A stretch of DNA of 64,000 nucleotides, taken from the NCBI GenBank assembly GCA_905221605.1, contig CAJNDS010002563.1, positions 251,284 through 315,283 on the forward strand, written 5' to 3'. The DNA comes from Symbiodinium natans. Its lineage: Eukaryota; Sar; Dinophyceae; Suessiales; Symbiodiniaceae. Under the pieces are notes generated by a model. It saw only the letters and a list, made by a program, of their open reading frames with translations, was not told the origin of the DNA and searched no databases. Both the position numbers and the translations under genes were made by a program. Of this stretch, positions 17,803 through 28,419 are shown one piece after another. Positions within the stretch are counted from its first letter, which is position 1, and the number at the start of each line of letters is the position of its first letter.

Positions 17803-17900
17803 GCCCTAAACCCTAAACCCTAAACCCTAAACCCTAAACCCTAAACCCTAAACCCTAAACCCTAAACCCTAAACCCTAAACCCTAAACCCTAAACCCCAA
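17803..17900. repeat. (CCCTAAA)n array
   Basis: Thirteen heptamers. Confidence 0.95.
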
Positions 17901-18351
17901 GCCCGAAACCCTAGGAGCCCCTACAGGTTGCTATTCGTTTCTCTCGAGCTTGACGGTGGCATCAAATTGATTGCACAGTGATGCAAGAAGACCAGGGGTC
18001 GCAACGTCTAGGGTTTAGGGGTTTAGGGCTTAGGGGTCTAGGGTTTAGGGTTTATGGTTTAGGGTTAGGGTGTACAAATTTGGTCGGCTAAACAAGAACA
18101 TTTTGCCAAACCTTAAACCCGACTAGAATCAACAACCCCCCCCCCCCCCCCCCTCTCCGTAACCCTGAACTGAACCCGAAATCTCCAAACCCCTCTCTGA
18201 ACGGTTTTTCGGGTTTTGGGGGCTGAAGGCTTCTGGGCTTGTGGCTGTCTAGTTTGGAGGTTCGGCTTTGGGCTACACCCTGAACCCTGCGAAGCCCTCA
18301 CCCCAAACCCTAAACCATAAACCCTAAACCCTAAACCCTGAACTCAAAGCC

Positions 18352-18440
18352 CAGGCCGCCAACGAGGCCACAATTTGGCAAAAACGCGAAGCGCTTGGCA
18401 AGACCTGGCTGGGCAAGAAGGCAGCAGCGCGACCCATGAA
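18352..18440 (+). CDS. Exon-like island, K/A-rich, family unknown
   Basis: The frame includes ANEATIWQKREALGKTWLGK then KAAARPMK. CCCTAAA arrays lie upstream and TTTAGGG downstream. It reads like part of a charged helical protein together with 18850, 19532, 21292 and 21946. Confidence 0.55.
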
Positions 18441-18849
18441 GGGTTTGGGGTTTAGGGTTTAGGGTCCGAAGACTTGAAACCCTAAAAGCCGCAAACCCTA
18501 AAACCCTGAAAGCTCCAAACCCCAAAAGCCTTCACAAAAACCCTGAAGAGTCCAAGTCAAAGCCCTAACATCCGAACCCTCTTTTCTTGGTGCTTGCTTC
18601 AGGGCTTCGGGTTCCATAAGCATGTATTGGTGTCGGGGTGCCGCAGCGGCTCCCTTTCTCTCCAGGATTTTAGGGGTTTTCAGGTTTGGGTATATATAGG
18701 GTGGTTTAGGGAGGCAAAACCCCCTCCCCAACTCCCCTCTCCCCCCCCCCCCCAACCCCCCAGCCCGCCCCCCCACACACCTTAACCATCTAACACAAGA
18801 TTTTTTATAGTGCTCTTTCGGGTCCTAAACCTCCCCATATCCACCCCAG

Positions 18850-18947
18850 CGGCACAGGCGGCCCTTCAGAAGAAAGGCAAAGATGTGAAGTGGTCCCGGG
18901 CCTGGCACTGGAACATTTTCGAGGAAGCCCAGTCTTACACTGGAGCC
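18850..18947 (+). CDS. Exon-like island, family unknown
   Basis: After CCACCCCAG the frame reads AAQAALQKKGKDVKWSRAWH, then WNIFEEAQSYTGA. It is W-rich and stop-free, and TTTAGGG arrays begin about 30 bp downstream. Confidence 0.6.
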
Positions 18948-19150
18948 CTTTCTTGGGTTTGGGGTTCAGGGTTTAGGGTTTAGGGCTTAAGGATTCCGAG
19001 ATTGGAAAGATGTAGGGTTTAGGGTTTAGGGTTTATAGGTTCCTCAAAAGCCAGGGTGTAGGGTTTAATTAGGGTTTACAGGTTCCTCAGAAGCTTCTGT
19101 TCTTCTCGCGATGAGCAGCGCGGTCATCTCGCCGGAAGCCCCTTTTGCGG

Positions 19151-19177
19151 ATTGTTAGTATAAGGGGAACATCCCAA
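19151..19177. mobile_element. Right-half remnant of the TTGGGATGTTCCCCC MITE
   Basis: ATTGTTAGTATAAGGGGAAC then ATCCCAA matches the right terminus of the 54967 copy. No left half is seen. Confidence 0.6.
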
Positions 19178-19413
19178 CCTATACAGCTTCTGGAACCCTT
19201 CATCCTAAGCCCCAACAGAGCCTTTCCAGTTCATCCGAGACCCTTCATCCTAAGGCTTTAAAGTTCGGATCCCAATACCTCGTTACCAGGCTGTAGACAT
19301 GAAGGTTTAGGGTGTAGGGCCCTAGCTCCTACCCTTAAACGCGAAAACGAGAAACCCTCAACCCTAAACCCTAAACCCCAGCGTTTGTGCCAAAGTCCTA
19401 TTCGATTTTAGAA

Positions 19414-19530
19414 CCCTAAACCCTAAACCCTAAACCCTAAACCCTAAACCCTAAACCCTAAACCCTAAACCCTAAACCCTAAACCCTAAACCCTAAACCC
19501 TAAACCCTAACCCTAAACCCTAAACCCTAA
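19414..19530. repeat. (CCCTAAA)n array
   Basis: Sixteen heptamers with one CCCTAA unit, abutting the exon-like island at 19532. Confidence 0.95.
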
Positions 19531-19531
19531 T

Positions 19532-19622
19532 TTCGAAAGCAAGCGTGCTAGGTTGGAGGCTTGGCTGAAGGCCAACACCAAGGCCTCTCGGACCTGCTTC
19601 CTTAGTAGCTGCGAAGGGAACC
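19532..19622 (+). CDS. Exon-like island, family unknown
   Basis: The frame includes FESKRARLEAWLKANTKASR, then TCFLSSCEG. A CCCTAAA array touches its 5' edge and a TTTAGGG array starts about 15 bp after its 3' edge. Confidence 0.6.
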
Positions 19623-19926
19623 TTTACCCTTTTGGGTTTAGGGTTTAGGGTTTAGGGTTTAGGGTTTAGGGTTATAGAACCCTACCATCATTGAAAGGAC
19701 CCTGACCCCTAAACCCTAAACCCTACGCCAACTAGGCTTCGGAGTTTTGGATTTTAGGTTTGTTTCTCGGTCAGGACGGAGGTCAGGATGGAATTCGAGT
19801 CTGCGTCGTGAAGTCCTCAACCCCAGAACCTATCATAAACCCTAAGCCCTACACCCTACGCCCTAAACCCTAAGCCCTAAGCCCTAAACCCAAAACCCTA
19901 AACCGTAAACCTTGAGTTCCCCTTAG

Positions 19927-19968
19927 GAGCTGGACAAGTCGGGTGGGGATCGGGTCGAGGGACTCTGA
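19927..19968 (+). CDS. Possible short terminal exon
   Basis: After CCTTAG the frame reads ELDKSGGDRVEGL and then TGA. It is short, so chance is possible. Confidence 0.35.
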   Translation, partial: ELDKSGGDRVEGL

Positions 19969-20318
19969 GGTTTGGAGTTCACCTGTCAGCTCTTTGGAGG
20001 AAAAATTCGGAAATGAGATACCGCCCCTTGTATCACCTACACTTAGGGTTTAGGGTTTAAGGTTAGGGTTTAAGTTTTAGGGTTTAGGGTTTAGGGTTGA
20101 GGGTTCAAGGTTCAGGGTTTAGGCTTAGGGTTTAGGGTTTAGGGAACCCTTAAGGTACTAAATAAGGCACCTCCTCTCAATGCACCTCCTCTCAATCCTA
20201 TCCCCCTGAGCCGATTCCCCACTCAGAAACTTTTAGGGCTTTGTTTTTAGGGTTCAAAGCTTTTCAGGTCTTTAAGGCCCCTGGGTTTATATAGTTTTTT
20301 CGGGAAATAAGGGGCTAC

Positions 20319-20320
<2 letters not shown>

Positions 20321-20392
<72 letters not shown>

Positions 20393-20512
20393 CGAGAGAG
20401 AGCGAGAGAGAGCGAGAGAGAGCGAGAGAGAGCGAGAGAGAGCGAGAGAGAGCGAGAGCGAGCGAGAGAGAGCGAGAGAGAGCGAGAGAGAGCGAGAGAG
20501 CGAGAGCGAGAG
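20321..20512. repeat. (AG)n / (AGCGAGAG)n microsatellite
   Basis: About 190 bp of purine-only sequence on the + strand apart from periodic C, resolving into an AGCGAGAG octamer in its second half. The overlapping - strand frames rich in Ser/Leu/Arg are artefacts. Confidence 0.95.
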
Positions 20513-20703
20513 CACCCAAAACCCAAAAAACCCAAAAGCCCAAAATCCAAACACCCTCAACCCTGTACCCCAACCCTAAAACCCAACCCTAAAACCCAAA
20601 ACCCTAAACTCAAAGCCCTAAGACCCCAAACCCCGAAACCCAAAACCCTCAACCCTGAACCCTAACCCCGAAAAACCCCAACCCCGAACCTAAAGGCTCT
20701 TCA

Positions 20704-20783
20704 CTTTGTGGTGCTTTACTGTAACTCTAGATCTTTAGATCCTTAGCCATTTTGGGCTTATTGGGTTTCTGAATAAGGCAGCT
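20704..20783. repeat. Dispersed repeat 'CTTTGTGGTGCTTTACYGTAAC', copy 2
   Basis: It matches 17528-17600 with a small internal insertion (ATCTTT duplicated as ATCTTTAGATCCTT). Confidence 0.75.
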
Positions 20784-20883
20784 GACCCCTAAACTCACCC
20801 TAAACCCTAAACCCTAAACCCTAAATCCTAAATCCCTAAACCCTAAAATCCTAAAACCCTAAACCCTAAACCCTGAACCCTAG

Positions 20884-20965
20884 GAAAACAAGCTCGTCGT
20901 GACGCATCAAGCGGCGGCGGGGCTCCTCCTCGGCACTCCGGCTGCGCTTTCACGCGACCCGAGAT
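20884..20965 (+). CDS. Possible exon
   Basis: The frame reads ENKLVVTHQAAAGLLLGTPA then ALSRD. It has CCCTAAA upstream and TTTAGGG downstream. No family is recognised. Confidence 0.45.
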
Positions 20966-21291
20966 CCCCCAGCTTCCCTTGGTGGGAGGGGTTGAGGACT
21001 TTTCGGTCGCAGGGTTTAGGGTTTAGGGTTTAGGGTTTCGGGTTTAGGGTTTAGGGTTTATAGGGCTGAGTGTTTAGGGTTGGAGGCCATGTCTAGCCTT
21101 CTTCTTTCACAACCGAGGCCCTAACCCATGAGCCAGGTGTTATTTATAGTATATCTAGGAACCAGGCCCCGCAAAAAATGTTTTTTTTTTGCGGCTCCTT
21201 CCATATCATACCCCAGACCCTACGCCCCTAGAATGTACGCCCGAAACCCTAAACCCTAAACCCTAAACCCTAAACCCTAAACCCTAAACCG

Positions 21292-21376
21292 GAAGGCATT
21301 CCGTCCAGCTGCTCTGGAGACGTCCGCGCTGAAGTCAAGCAGACGCAGGACTTTATCAAGCTTGAGGAGGCCCCGT
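21292..21376 (+). CDS. Exon-like island, family unknown
   Basis: The frame includes GDVRAEVKQTQDFIKLEEAP. It lies tightly between a CCCTAAA array (5') and a TTTAGGG array (3'). Confidence 0.55.
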
Positions 21377-21566
21377 TTAGGGTTTAGGGTTTAGGGTTCA
21401 GGGTTTCGGGTTTAGGGTTTAGGGTTTAGGGTTTAGGGCGAACATTTTGTGTGGTGGGGGTTTGGGTCTAATTATTTCATCATCATTTCATGTGCCTTGG
21501 GCATGTCTGTGCTTGGGGGGGGGGGTCAGGATTCAGAGGTGCGTGGCTTGCTCAGCGCATTTGAGT

Positions 21567-21660
21567 GGTTGTCAAAGTTATGGTCCCTTTTTGGATCCCT
21601 ATTATAATACGGCACCTAATATTTAGGGGTACCCCAAAAGGGATCATAACTTAGACAACC
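21567..21660. mobile_element. Foldback element with about 27-bp inverted ends
   Basis: The left end GGTTGTCAAAGTTATGGTCC followed by CTTTTTGG pairs with the right end CCAAAAGGGATCATAACTTA then GACAACC, with two or three mismatches. It is 94 bp long. It is a single copy in the window. Confidence 0.8.
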
Positions 21661-21945
21661 GCCCATTTGGTTTTAGATCTGGCCAATTGTGGCTTTGACT
21701 TCTTACGCAAGTTTTCCGAACTCCAGGTTAAATTCATGTTCTAGTCATGGGTCGCAATTCTTGGTCTTCGAGTCTCTTGGCGGTTTACCATAGTCAAGGA
21801 CCCCGAATATACACCCCCAAAGTGGTCGGATCTCGTCAGAATAAGAACCCCCCAATAAGGTACCTCGAGTTTTGAAAGTCGAGGCTTCGCACATTCGGGG
21901 TTTTAGGTGTCCGGAACCTCCGAATCCCCGAAGCCCTAACCCTGG

Positions 21946-22032
21946 CAGGAGTACGAAGGCAAGAAGCAGCTGCTGAACGCCCAGCTTGCCGAACAGCAGC
22001 TGATCATTGCGGAGGCTCTGAGGGAGCTTGCT
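21946..22032 (+). CDS. Exon-like island, predicted helical
   Basis: After CCCTGGCAG the frame reads EYEGKKQLLNAQLAEQQLII, then AEALREL. The leucine/alanine/glutamine pattern suggests an amphipathic or coiled-coil helix. Confidence 0.6.
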
Positions 22033-22328
22033 TGTTCTCAGTACTTTCGGACCTTGGTTCCCTGTATAGCCCCTTAAGGGGTTCTATCAGCAGATATAAG
22101 GATTATGAACTCGTACGTCACGTGCTGTGCAAGTACTGTAAGCCTTGCCCATTCGGGGCATTATTGGGCCCCCTTGAAAACCAAAGGTCAAGCCTTTTTC
22201 AACTCAGAACTTTTGACCCGAAGCCCTAAGACCTAAACCCTTCGCCTCCCCAAAAAGAACCCAAAACCCTCGACGCTTAGAACCTTCGAACCCTAGTCCG
22301 GCCAAGTCCCCTTAAACTCCAAGCCCGA

Positions 22329-22446
22329 ATTTAGGTGCCTTAATAACTAGAACAGGGTAGTGGGGGGTGATTATAGCATGAGCATAAATGGGCCATGACT
22401 AATTTAGGGGCCTAAATAATTAGAACAGGGTATTGGGGGGTGATGT
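22329..22446. repeat. Pair of about 48-bp direct repeats, 69 bp apart
   Basis: AATTTAGGTGCCTTAATAAC then TAGAACAGGGTAGTGGGGGG and TGAT at 22329 recurs as AATTTAGGGGCCTAAATAAT then TAGAACAGGGTATTGGGGGG and TGAT at 22398. It is probably the terminal or duplicated part of an unrecognised repeat. Confidence 0.75.
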
Positions 22447-22964
22447 TAGTGTAAATATACAGGGACCGCAACGGAGGACTCTTAGCATGTATTCCGACTT
22501 GAAGCCTTGAAGCCTCCAGTTTGGCCGATGTTGAGGGATGCTTGAGAGCCCGGTTGACTTCGAAAGTATATGTATAGAACAAGTAAACAGATAAATATGT
22601 GTATATGTGTATATATATATATTTATATGTATATAACAGGGCTCCTAGGGGGATACTAGCCCTAAACCTTGAAACCTAAGCCCTAAACTCTAAATAGCCT
22701 TACGAAGTCAAAACGAGCTTCCAAGTAAGGGTCCAGAGACTTGGTCTCTCAAGGAACAGGTCGGGTTTAGGGGCTTCTTTGGGTTTCAACCAACAGGATG
22801 GTTTAGGGTTTTTAGGGTTTAGGGGTTAGGGGTTAGGGCTTAGGGCTTAGGGTTTAGGGTTTAGGGGTTTAGGGTTTAGGCGTGAGGGGTTTAGGTTCTG
22901 GAGTTTAGGAGCGCCGGGGTTTCAGAGATAGAAGGTTAGGCTCCTTGCGACTCAGGGGTTCGGT

Positions 22965-23158
22965 ACTTGGAGGTTCATGGGTACTTATAGCCACACTCAT
23001 AAGTGGGTTTAGGGTTTAGGGTTTAGGGTTTAGGGTTTAGGGTTTAGGGTTTAGGGTTTAGGGTTTAGGGTTAAGTCTACTTATAACCTACTTGGGGGAC
23101 TTAGGGGGCTTATAGGTACAGTTATAATTAGGGTTATAAGTACCCTGAACCTCCAAGT
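22965..23158. mobile_element. 'CTTGGAGGTTCATGGGTACTTA' foldback element with internal TTTAGGG array
   Basis: ACTTGGAGGTTCATGGGTAC at the left and GTACCCTGAACCTCCAAGT at the right are inverse ends. A perfect TTTAGGG array of nine or ten units (23007-23073) sits between ATAAGTGGG and GTCTACTTATAAC. Copies without an array exist at 34297 and 42579. Confidence 0.88.
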
Positions 23159-23498
23159 AGAGCGTTGCTGAGCCTGAGCATGGAACATTTTGGAGCCCGC
23201 CAGATGGTATTGCGGTTCCACGTTCAGGGTTCAAGAGTCTAGAGGGAATAGGGCCGGTTTTGCCCGGGCTTTCTGGGTTCTGAGCTGCGGAAGCCTCATC
23301 GCACAAGTCTCAAACTCCTCCCCCAAAACCTTGCAAATCCACGAACCTCAGCCAAAGCCACCAAGCCCCCAGCCCTAAGCCCTCAACCCTCAACCCCTCA
23401 ACCCTCAACCGTGGCCTCGAACCCTATCAACCCGACCAACCCCATCAACCCTCAGCCCTAGACCCTGGGCCCTGAACTGAAGGATTTACCTACCTTGT

Positions 23499-23602
23499 AA
23501 GAACCCCAAGTCGTTTGTAGGTTATGATAGAGGATACCCTCCCCCCCCCAAGTATAGGATTCTCAGGGTAACCTACACAACAGAAGCAGGCGTTGGGGTT
23601 CT
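23499..23602. mobile_element. Foldback element with AAGAACCCCAA ends
   Basis: AAGAACCCCAAG at the left and CGTTGGGGTTCTT at the right are inverse. Subterminal TTTGTAGGTTA and TAACCTACACAA also pair, so the whole 104 bp can fold back. It is a single copy in the window. Confidence 0.75.
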
Positions 23603-23746
23603 TGAGGTCCTGAGAACGGGCAGCCCTGATGATAATCTGTTGGGATCTCGTTTCGCCCTGAATTTTGGGTGTTGAAACTGTAAGTAGTTGTTGTCAACTG
23701 TCTTTGTCAGTGCTTCTGCTCTAGCTCCTTGTGTTGCTTGTTCTCG

Positions 23747-23848
23747 AAGGGTTCATGTACCTTATTATTACGCACCTGGGCCCTAAAGTCCACAAATAGG
23801 AGGTACTTTAAGGCCCAAGTATTCCTCATTACGGTACAGGGACCCTTA
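23747..23848. mobile_element. 'CTAAGGGTCCATGTACCT' foldback family, copy 1
   Basis: It shares CCTAAAGTCC, AGTACTTTAAGGCCCAAGTA and CAGGGACCCTTAG with copies at 25161 and 62188. The ends are inverse with mismatches. Confidence 0.75.
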
Positions 23849-24013
23849 GGGTTTCTTCAAGCAACATTGTATCTGGGGCATGGCAAAACCCCTCAGGTGC
23901 AGAGCTCGCCAAACTTCGTGCCTCCTGCAGCGGAATCTTGGGAAGCCATTTTCGGGGCATTCGCAAAATGAGGGCACCCTTTTAACTTAGGGGATCTTAG
24001 GGGAATCATGGCT

Positions 24014-24065
24014 TGCATGGGGTAAATAAGGGGTGCCCCTATTCTGTGAGATGCCCATGTAGGAG
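24014..24065. repeat. Short dispersed repeat 'AAGGGGTGCCCCTATT', copy 1
   Basis: GGTAAATAAGGGGTGCCCCT then ATTCTGTGAGAT recurs in diverged form at 45964-46014. It has a palindromic AGGGGTGCCCCT core. Confidence 0.6.
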
Positions 24066-24253
24066 TTGCGTTTTGAAGGTTTAGGGTTGATGGTTAGGGG
24101 GTCGGGGCAAACATGCTGGAATGGTATGTAGTATAGGGTGTAGGGTGTAGGGTTTAGGGTTTACGTAGGGTTTAGGGTTTAGGGTTTTAAGGGCTTAGGG
24201 TTTAGGGTTGAGGGTTTAGGGTTTCTGACAGGTCTGTTCTTTTCCCCTCCCAG

Positions 24254-24310
24254 CCACGCTCCCGAGGAGAACAGGCTGGGAAAGTTCAGCCAGTGTTCAG
24301 CCCTTTAGTT
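24254..24310 (+). CDS. Possible exon after a strong acceptor
   Basis: TCTTTTCCCCTCCCAG is the best polypyrimidine-AG acceptor in the region. Three frames are open for at least 17 codons; one reads PRSRGEQAGKVQPVFSPL. The frame cannot be chosen without transcripts. Confidence 0.4.
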
Positions 24311-24607
24311 CTGGCCCAGGCGTTAGCTTTTCTATTGCTCAATTCTAGCACTCTGAACAATCAAGATGGGTTTGGGTCTCACCCTCAAACTTTGAACCCT
24401 AAGCCCCAAACCCCAAACCCTAAACCCCAAGCCCCGAACAGGCCCTAAACCCTAAACCCCAAACCGCTCAACCCCCAAAACCCTAACTAAACCCCAACGC
24501 ATGTATCGTCTATATAAGGGCTATACAACAGGGAACCCCCAAATTCAGGGCCCAGACTTCGGACCCCCCCATAAAAAGCTTAAAGTCCCCTAACGCCTAC
24601 ACCCGTT

Positions 24608-24690
24608 AAGGAGACGGCGGCTGCATCGGGTGGTGGGTCGTGGTTTTCGTCGGCGAAGAAGGAACCCTGGCTAGGGCGCTGCTTTTGGCT
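24608..24690 (+). CDS. Possible exon, S/G/W-rich
   Basis: The frame reads KETAAASGGGSWFSSAKKEP then WLGRCFWL. It is GC-rich with TTTAGGG-type repeat downstream. Confidence 0.45.
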
Positions 24691-24923
24691 GGAATGAGGC
24701 TTTCGGGTTTTGGGGTTTTGGGGGTTTTGGGGCTTTAGGGTTGAGGGTTGAGGGTTTAGGGTTTGAAGGGCTTAGGTCTTAGGGTTTCGTGTTTTGGGGT
24801 TTAGGGTTAGGGTTTAGGGTTAGGGTTTAGGGCTCAGGGTTTTAAGGGCTCAGGGTTTCGGGTGCTGGGAGACGGGAAATTACCAGCTCTCAGCCTGCGC
24901 AGTTCGGTCGGGCTTTCACGTTA

Positions 24924-24976
24924 TTTAAGGGGTAAGAAGGAGAGACCCCCGAGAAGGGACCCTTAATCTTATTCCC
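24924..24976. repeat. Dispersed repeat with 'GGGACCCTTAATCTTATTCCCC' end
   Basis: GGGACCCTTAATCTTATTCC or its inverse also appears at 43757-43852, 45170-45300 and 49591-49672, so it marks the end of a foldback family. In this copy the CCCTAAA array starts right after TTCCC. Confidence 0.65.
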
Positions 24977-25082
24977 CTAAACCCTAAACCCTAAACCCTA
25001 AACCCTAAACCCTAAACCCTAAACCCTAAACCCTAAACCCTAAACCCTAAACCCTAAACCCTAAACCCTAAACCCTAAACCC
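24973..25082. repeat. (CCCTAAA)n array
   Basis: Fifteen perfect heptamers abutting a foldback-family end. Confidence 0.95.
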
Positions 25083-25160
25083 CTGCACATACCATATCTC
25101 GTCCATATATACCTAAGTAGCCCCCAAAGAACCCTTAGACGACCCCTAAGGTCCCTTACC

Positions 25161-25254
25161 CTAAGGGTCCAATATACTTGGGCCTCAAAGTCCCTATATA
25201 GGAAGCACTTTAAGGCTCAAGTATTCCATATTTAGGCACATGGACCCCCAGGGG
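25161..25254. mobile_element. 'CTAAGGGTCCATGTACCT' foldback family, copy 2
   Basis: CTAAGGGTCCAATATACTTG at the left and GGCACATGGACCCCCAGG at the right, with an internal AAGTCCCTATATAGGAAGCA palindromic centre. Confidence 0.8.
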
Positions 25255-25539
25255 ACCCTACACCCTAAACCCTAAACCCTAAACCCCAAACCCTAAACCC
25301 CAAACCCTAAACCCTAAAACCCTAAAACCCTAAAACCCTCTTCAGGTACATGGATCCTTAAGGATCCCTCCTTTAGTCCCTTGAGTTTGGGGGCTCCGGC
25401 CCCAACTAAACGCGGTTGGAAGCCGGAGTCTCTAAGTACGTACCCCAAAGCTCCTAAAGACCCCAAATCCCTACGGTTTAGGGTTTAGGGTTTAGGGTTT
25501 GGGGTTTAGGGTTTAGGGTTTAGGGTTTGGGGTTTAGGG

Positions 25540-25830
25540 TTTAGGGTTGTGAAATGGCATGTGTGGTTTTCTAACCTCAAGTTTCACAAGGCAAAACACG
25601 GGTAGAACAAAAAGGTATTCTGAAAGGGTAATGAACGGTATGGGGGGGGCGCCCTCACTTTTGTTAAACCTCTGTATTACATGTTGGTCTACCCTGTTCT
25701 TACTTGTTTGCCATGTGTTTTTACATGTTGGTTTACACCTTTTTCCCAGACCTTTCAAGATCATTTCCTCGGCAAATTCGCCTGGCAGATCCCGGTTGGC
25801 CAAAAAGAGTTTAGGGTTTAGGGTTTAGGG
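25540..25830. other. Unique low-GC stretch, coding status unclear
   Basis: About 270 bp of non-repetitive, relatively AT-rich sequence between TTTAGGG arrays. Both strands have about 89-codon open frames with no recognisable motif and no exon-like GC bias. I do not call a gene. Confidence 0.4.
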
Positions 25831-26154
25831 TTTAGGGTTTAGGGTTTGGGGTTTAGGGTTTAGGGTTTAGGGTTTAGGGTTTAGGGGAAAACGGTGACCT
25901 TGCAAGCCGCCGAACGGTGTTACAGAAAAGTGAGGGCGGCCCCGGAACCTTCGTATGGCCCTTCCAGCATACCTACTACCCTTTTAGTGTCTTTTTTCGG
26001 AGCCATAGAAAAGACCAACAGTATCATCTCACAAGTTTAGTGTAAACCCTCGACCTAAACCCTAAACCCTAAACCCTAAACCCTAAACCCTAAACCCTAA
26101 ACCCTAAACCCTAAACCCTAAACCTTAAACCCTGCACCCTAACGTCATCTCCCT

Positions 26155-26238
26155 GCTGAGGGCCCGGCACTCACGCCTGAGCAGGCCCGCCAGCTCCAGG
26201 CCGCAGGGCGAGGGTTCAAGTGGTTTGCGTTTTGGCTT
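26155..26238 (+). CDS. Exon-like island, family unknown
   Basis: The frame reads AEGPALTPEQARQLQAAGRG, then FKWFAF. It lies between a CCCTAAA array and TTTAGGG-type repeat. No family is recognised. Confidence 0.55.
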
Positions 26239-26689
26239 AGGGTGTAGGGGTTGAAGACCCTAGACCCCAAGCCCTAAACCCTAAACCCTAAACCCTAAAC
26301 CCTACATCCTGAACCCTCAACCCTAAACCCTAAACCCTAAACCCTAAACCCGAAGTTCAGCCAAACCCTCCACACCTCTGGCCCGCACCCCTCCCTCCCC
26401 AAGGACCCCCCTCAAAAACATCAGCCTACAGGTCCCTGCCTTTGGGAATCTGGGTTTTTTAGGGTTTAGGGTTTAGGGTTTAGGGTTTAGGATTTAGGAT
26501 TTAGGATTTCGGGTTTAGGGTTTAGGGTTTAGGGTGTAACCCTAAGCCCTAGCCCTTACAGAGTTTGGTGAGGGGGGGCCGGGGAGTTTGGAGACACCAT
26601 GCCTTCATGCCTTCGGGCTCTGCTTCGCGGGGTTTTGGGGGCTTTAGGGGGCTTTAAGGGGATTTCGGGAGGATTGCGGGGGCTTCAGG

Positions 26690-27010
26690 GTATGCCTTGT
26701 CGTAATGAGTTTCAATACGCTTCATAAAGGCTATTCACAACCTCTGAAGCTGCTCCTGAGCAACCTCTTAGAGCTGCTTGAAGCTCAGGGTCCAAAACAG
26801 CCTGACTTGCGCTTCTCCGGAAGTCCGCGCTATGATTCTGATCATGTTAGGCTTGCGTTGGGCCATGTTGGGGCGAAAGCGCCTAAACAAAATCTGCGGT
26901 CCAAGTGTCGGCCAATGTTGCGCGAAAGCCGCTGCCCGCTGCACGTTCCTTCTAAACGTGCCAAGAGCTGAATACGAGTGACATGCCCACGATGCTCATA
27001 TACAGTAACA
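26690..27010. other. Unique 300-bp stretch with overlapping open frames
   Basis: It is repeat-free, with two + frames open for 88 and 67 codons. Neither has a recognised motif. It may hold an exon, a pseudogene or a diverged repeat. Confidence 0.35.
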
Positions 27011-27525
27011 TGTGTCCGACTAAGGCTAAACCCTAAACCCTAAATGGCGTAAGCCGCAATGCTGCCCTCATAGACATGTAAAGGGCTTAAAGAGGCTTAA
27101 AGGGGAGCTCAAAGGGGGGGCTCAAAGGGGTCTTCAACCCTAAACCCTATTTAAGGCTTGGGTGTCAAGGGTCTGGGCCTGACGGTTTAGGCCTTCAGGG
27201 CTCTTGCTGGCATGGACGCCCAGAAATCCGCCCACGGGACCAAAACCCTGATGCCTTTAAAAAATTCGAGAACCCTAAACCCTAAACCCTAATCCCCTCA
27301 ACCCGAAAACCCCCGAAAAAGCTCAGAACCCCCGAACTTCTCTTTACAGGCCCATATCAAACCCTAGAACCTAGCCGAAGGTCCTAAAGTCCTAGCGCCC
27401 CCCCACAAGACCGTAAAGCTCCATAAGCCCTAAACCCTAACCCCTAAACCCTAATTAAACCCTAAACCCTAATGAAACCCTAAACCATAAAACCTAAACC
27501 CTAAACCCGAACTTCCTCAATTTCG

Positions 27526-27604
27526 AACCTGCGCGAAGCGCGGGAGGGGGCCAAGCTGACCACCGTGAAGCCGCCACCGCTGGTCCTAGAGGCCCTGCCT
27601 CCTC
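27526..27604 (+). CDS. Exon-like island, family unknown
   Basis: The frame reads NLREAREGAKLTTVKPPPLV then LEALPP. It is GC-rich and flanked on both sides by CCCTAAA-type repeats. Confidence 0.55.
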
Positions 27605-27654
27605 TAAACCCTAAACCGGAAACCCTAAACCCTAAACCCTGAACCCTGAACCCT

Positions 27655-27673
27655 AAAACCTCAACCCTAAACC

Positions 27674-27712
<39 letters not shown>

Positions 27713-27731
27713 ACCCTAAACCCTAAACCCG
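27655..27731. repeat. (CCCTCAA)n variant array
   Basis: Seven homogeneous CCCTCAA units followed by a return to CCCTAAA. Confidence 0.9.
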
Positions 27732-27734
27732 AGT

Positions 27735-28110
27735 GTTGGACCCGGTTTAGTAGGTTTTTCAGGACACCCTGACTGTTTGGGGCTCCCTCTTTAAGTCAAA
27801 GGGTTCCCGAAATCCGGCATTGTTTTTGAAGATTTGGGGCTTGTTTCGGACCGTAGGCTCGGAAATTGGATGCCTTGGTCTCTTGGCTTAGAGCCGGACC
27901 TGGTGATTTCGGAAGGCCGACCTCATCCATTCCAACCGGCCCGAAACCTTTATTTCCCTTTCAGGAAACCATTTCAAAAATTGGTTTCGTTCCATCCGAC
28001 AAGGGGGTGGCCCAGGAACCCCCCTCGGCCCCGAATATGATGGCCCGAATAATGGCACTGATTTGGGACCCTGTGTTGTGGCCCCGGCCCGGAGGCTCCG
28101 AATTTTGAAA
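27735..28110. other. Unique sequence without a recognised gene
   Basis: Two overlapping + frames (68 and 80 codons) and a - frame are open, with no motif and no exon-like bias. I see nothing I can name. Confidence 0.4.
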
Positions 28111-28114
28111 CATT

Positions 28115-28350
28115 ACATGATTCCCTTTAAACTCATCTAAACTCTTCCCAGTCCCTGTTCGATTCACACTTTTCAAATTCATGTAAGCGCATCCCTTCTA
28201 AATTCATATGGATCCGTTTTAAATTCATATGAGCTCATCCCTTTTAAATTCATATAAGTTCATCCCTTTTAAAATCATATTGATCCCTTTTTATTCAGAT
28301 AAGGTATTCCTTTTGAATTTATAAGCCCCTTCCAATTAAAATCATTTAAA
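28115..28350. repeat. AT-rich degenerate tandem repeat, period about 29-31 bp
   Basis: About six or seven units of the form CCCTTTTAAATTCATATRAG then YTCAT. It is an isolated AT-rich island in an otherwise GC-rich, telomere-repeat-rich window. Confidence 0.85.
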
Positions 28351-28419
28351 CCCCCCGGGCCCTTTTTTTTTTCAAGGAGCAAATCCAGCCTCCACTGTTC
28401 AGGAGGGCGGGGGGGGGAA

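Noticed and set aside
20247-20573. Three overlapping - strand Ser/Leu/Arg repeat frames of 81-108 codons
   Set aside because: They are translations of the AG/AGCGAGAG microsatellite in all three frames.
26690-27010. Possible structural RNA gene in a unique stretch
   Set aside because: I could not find conserved tRNA, snRNA or rRNA boxes in it.
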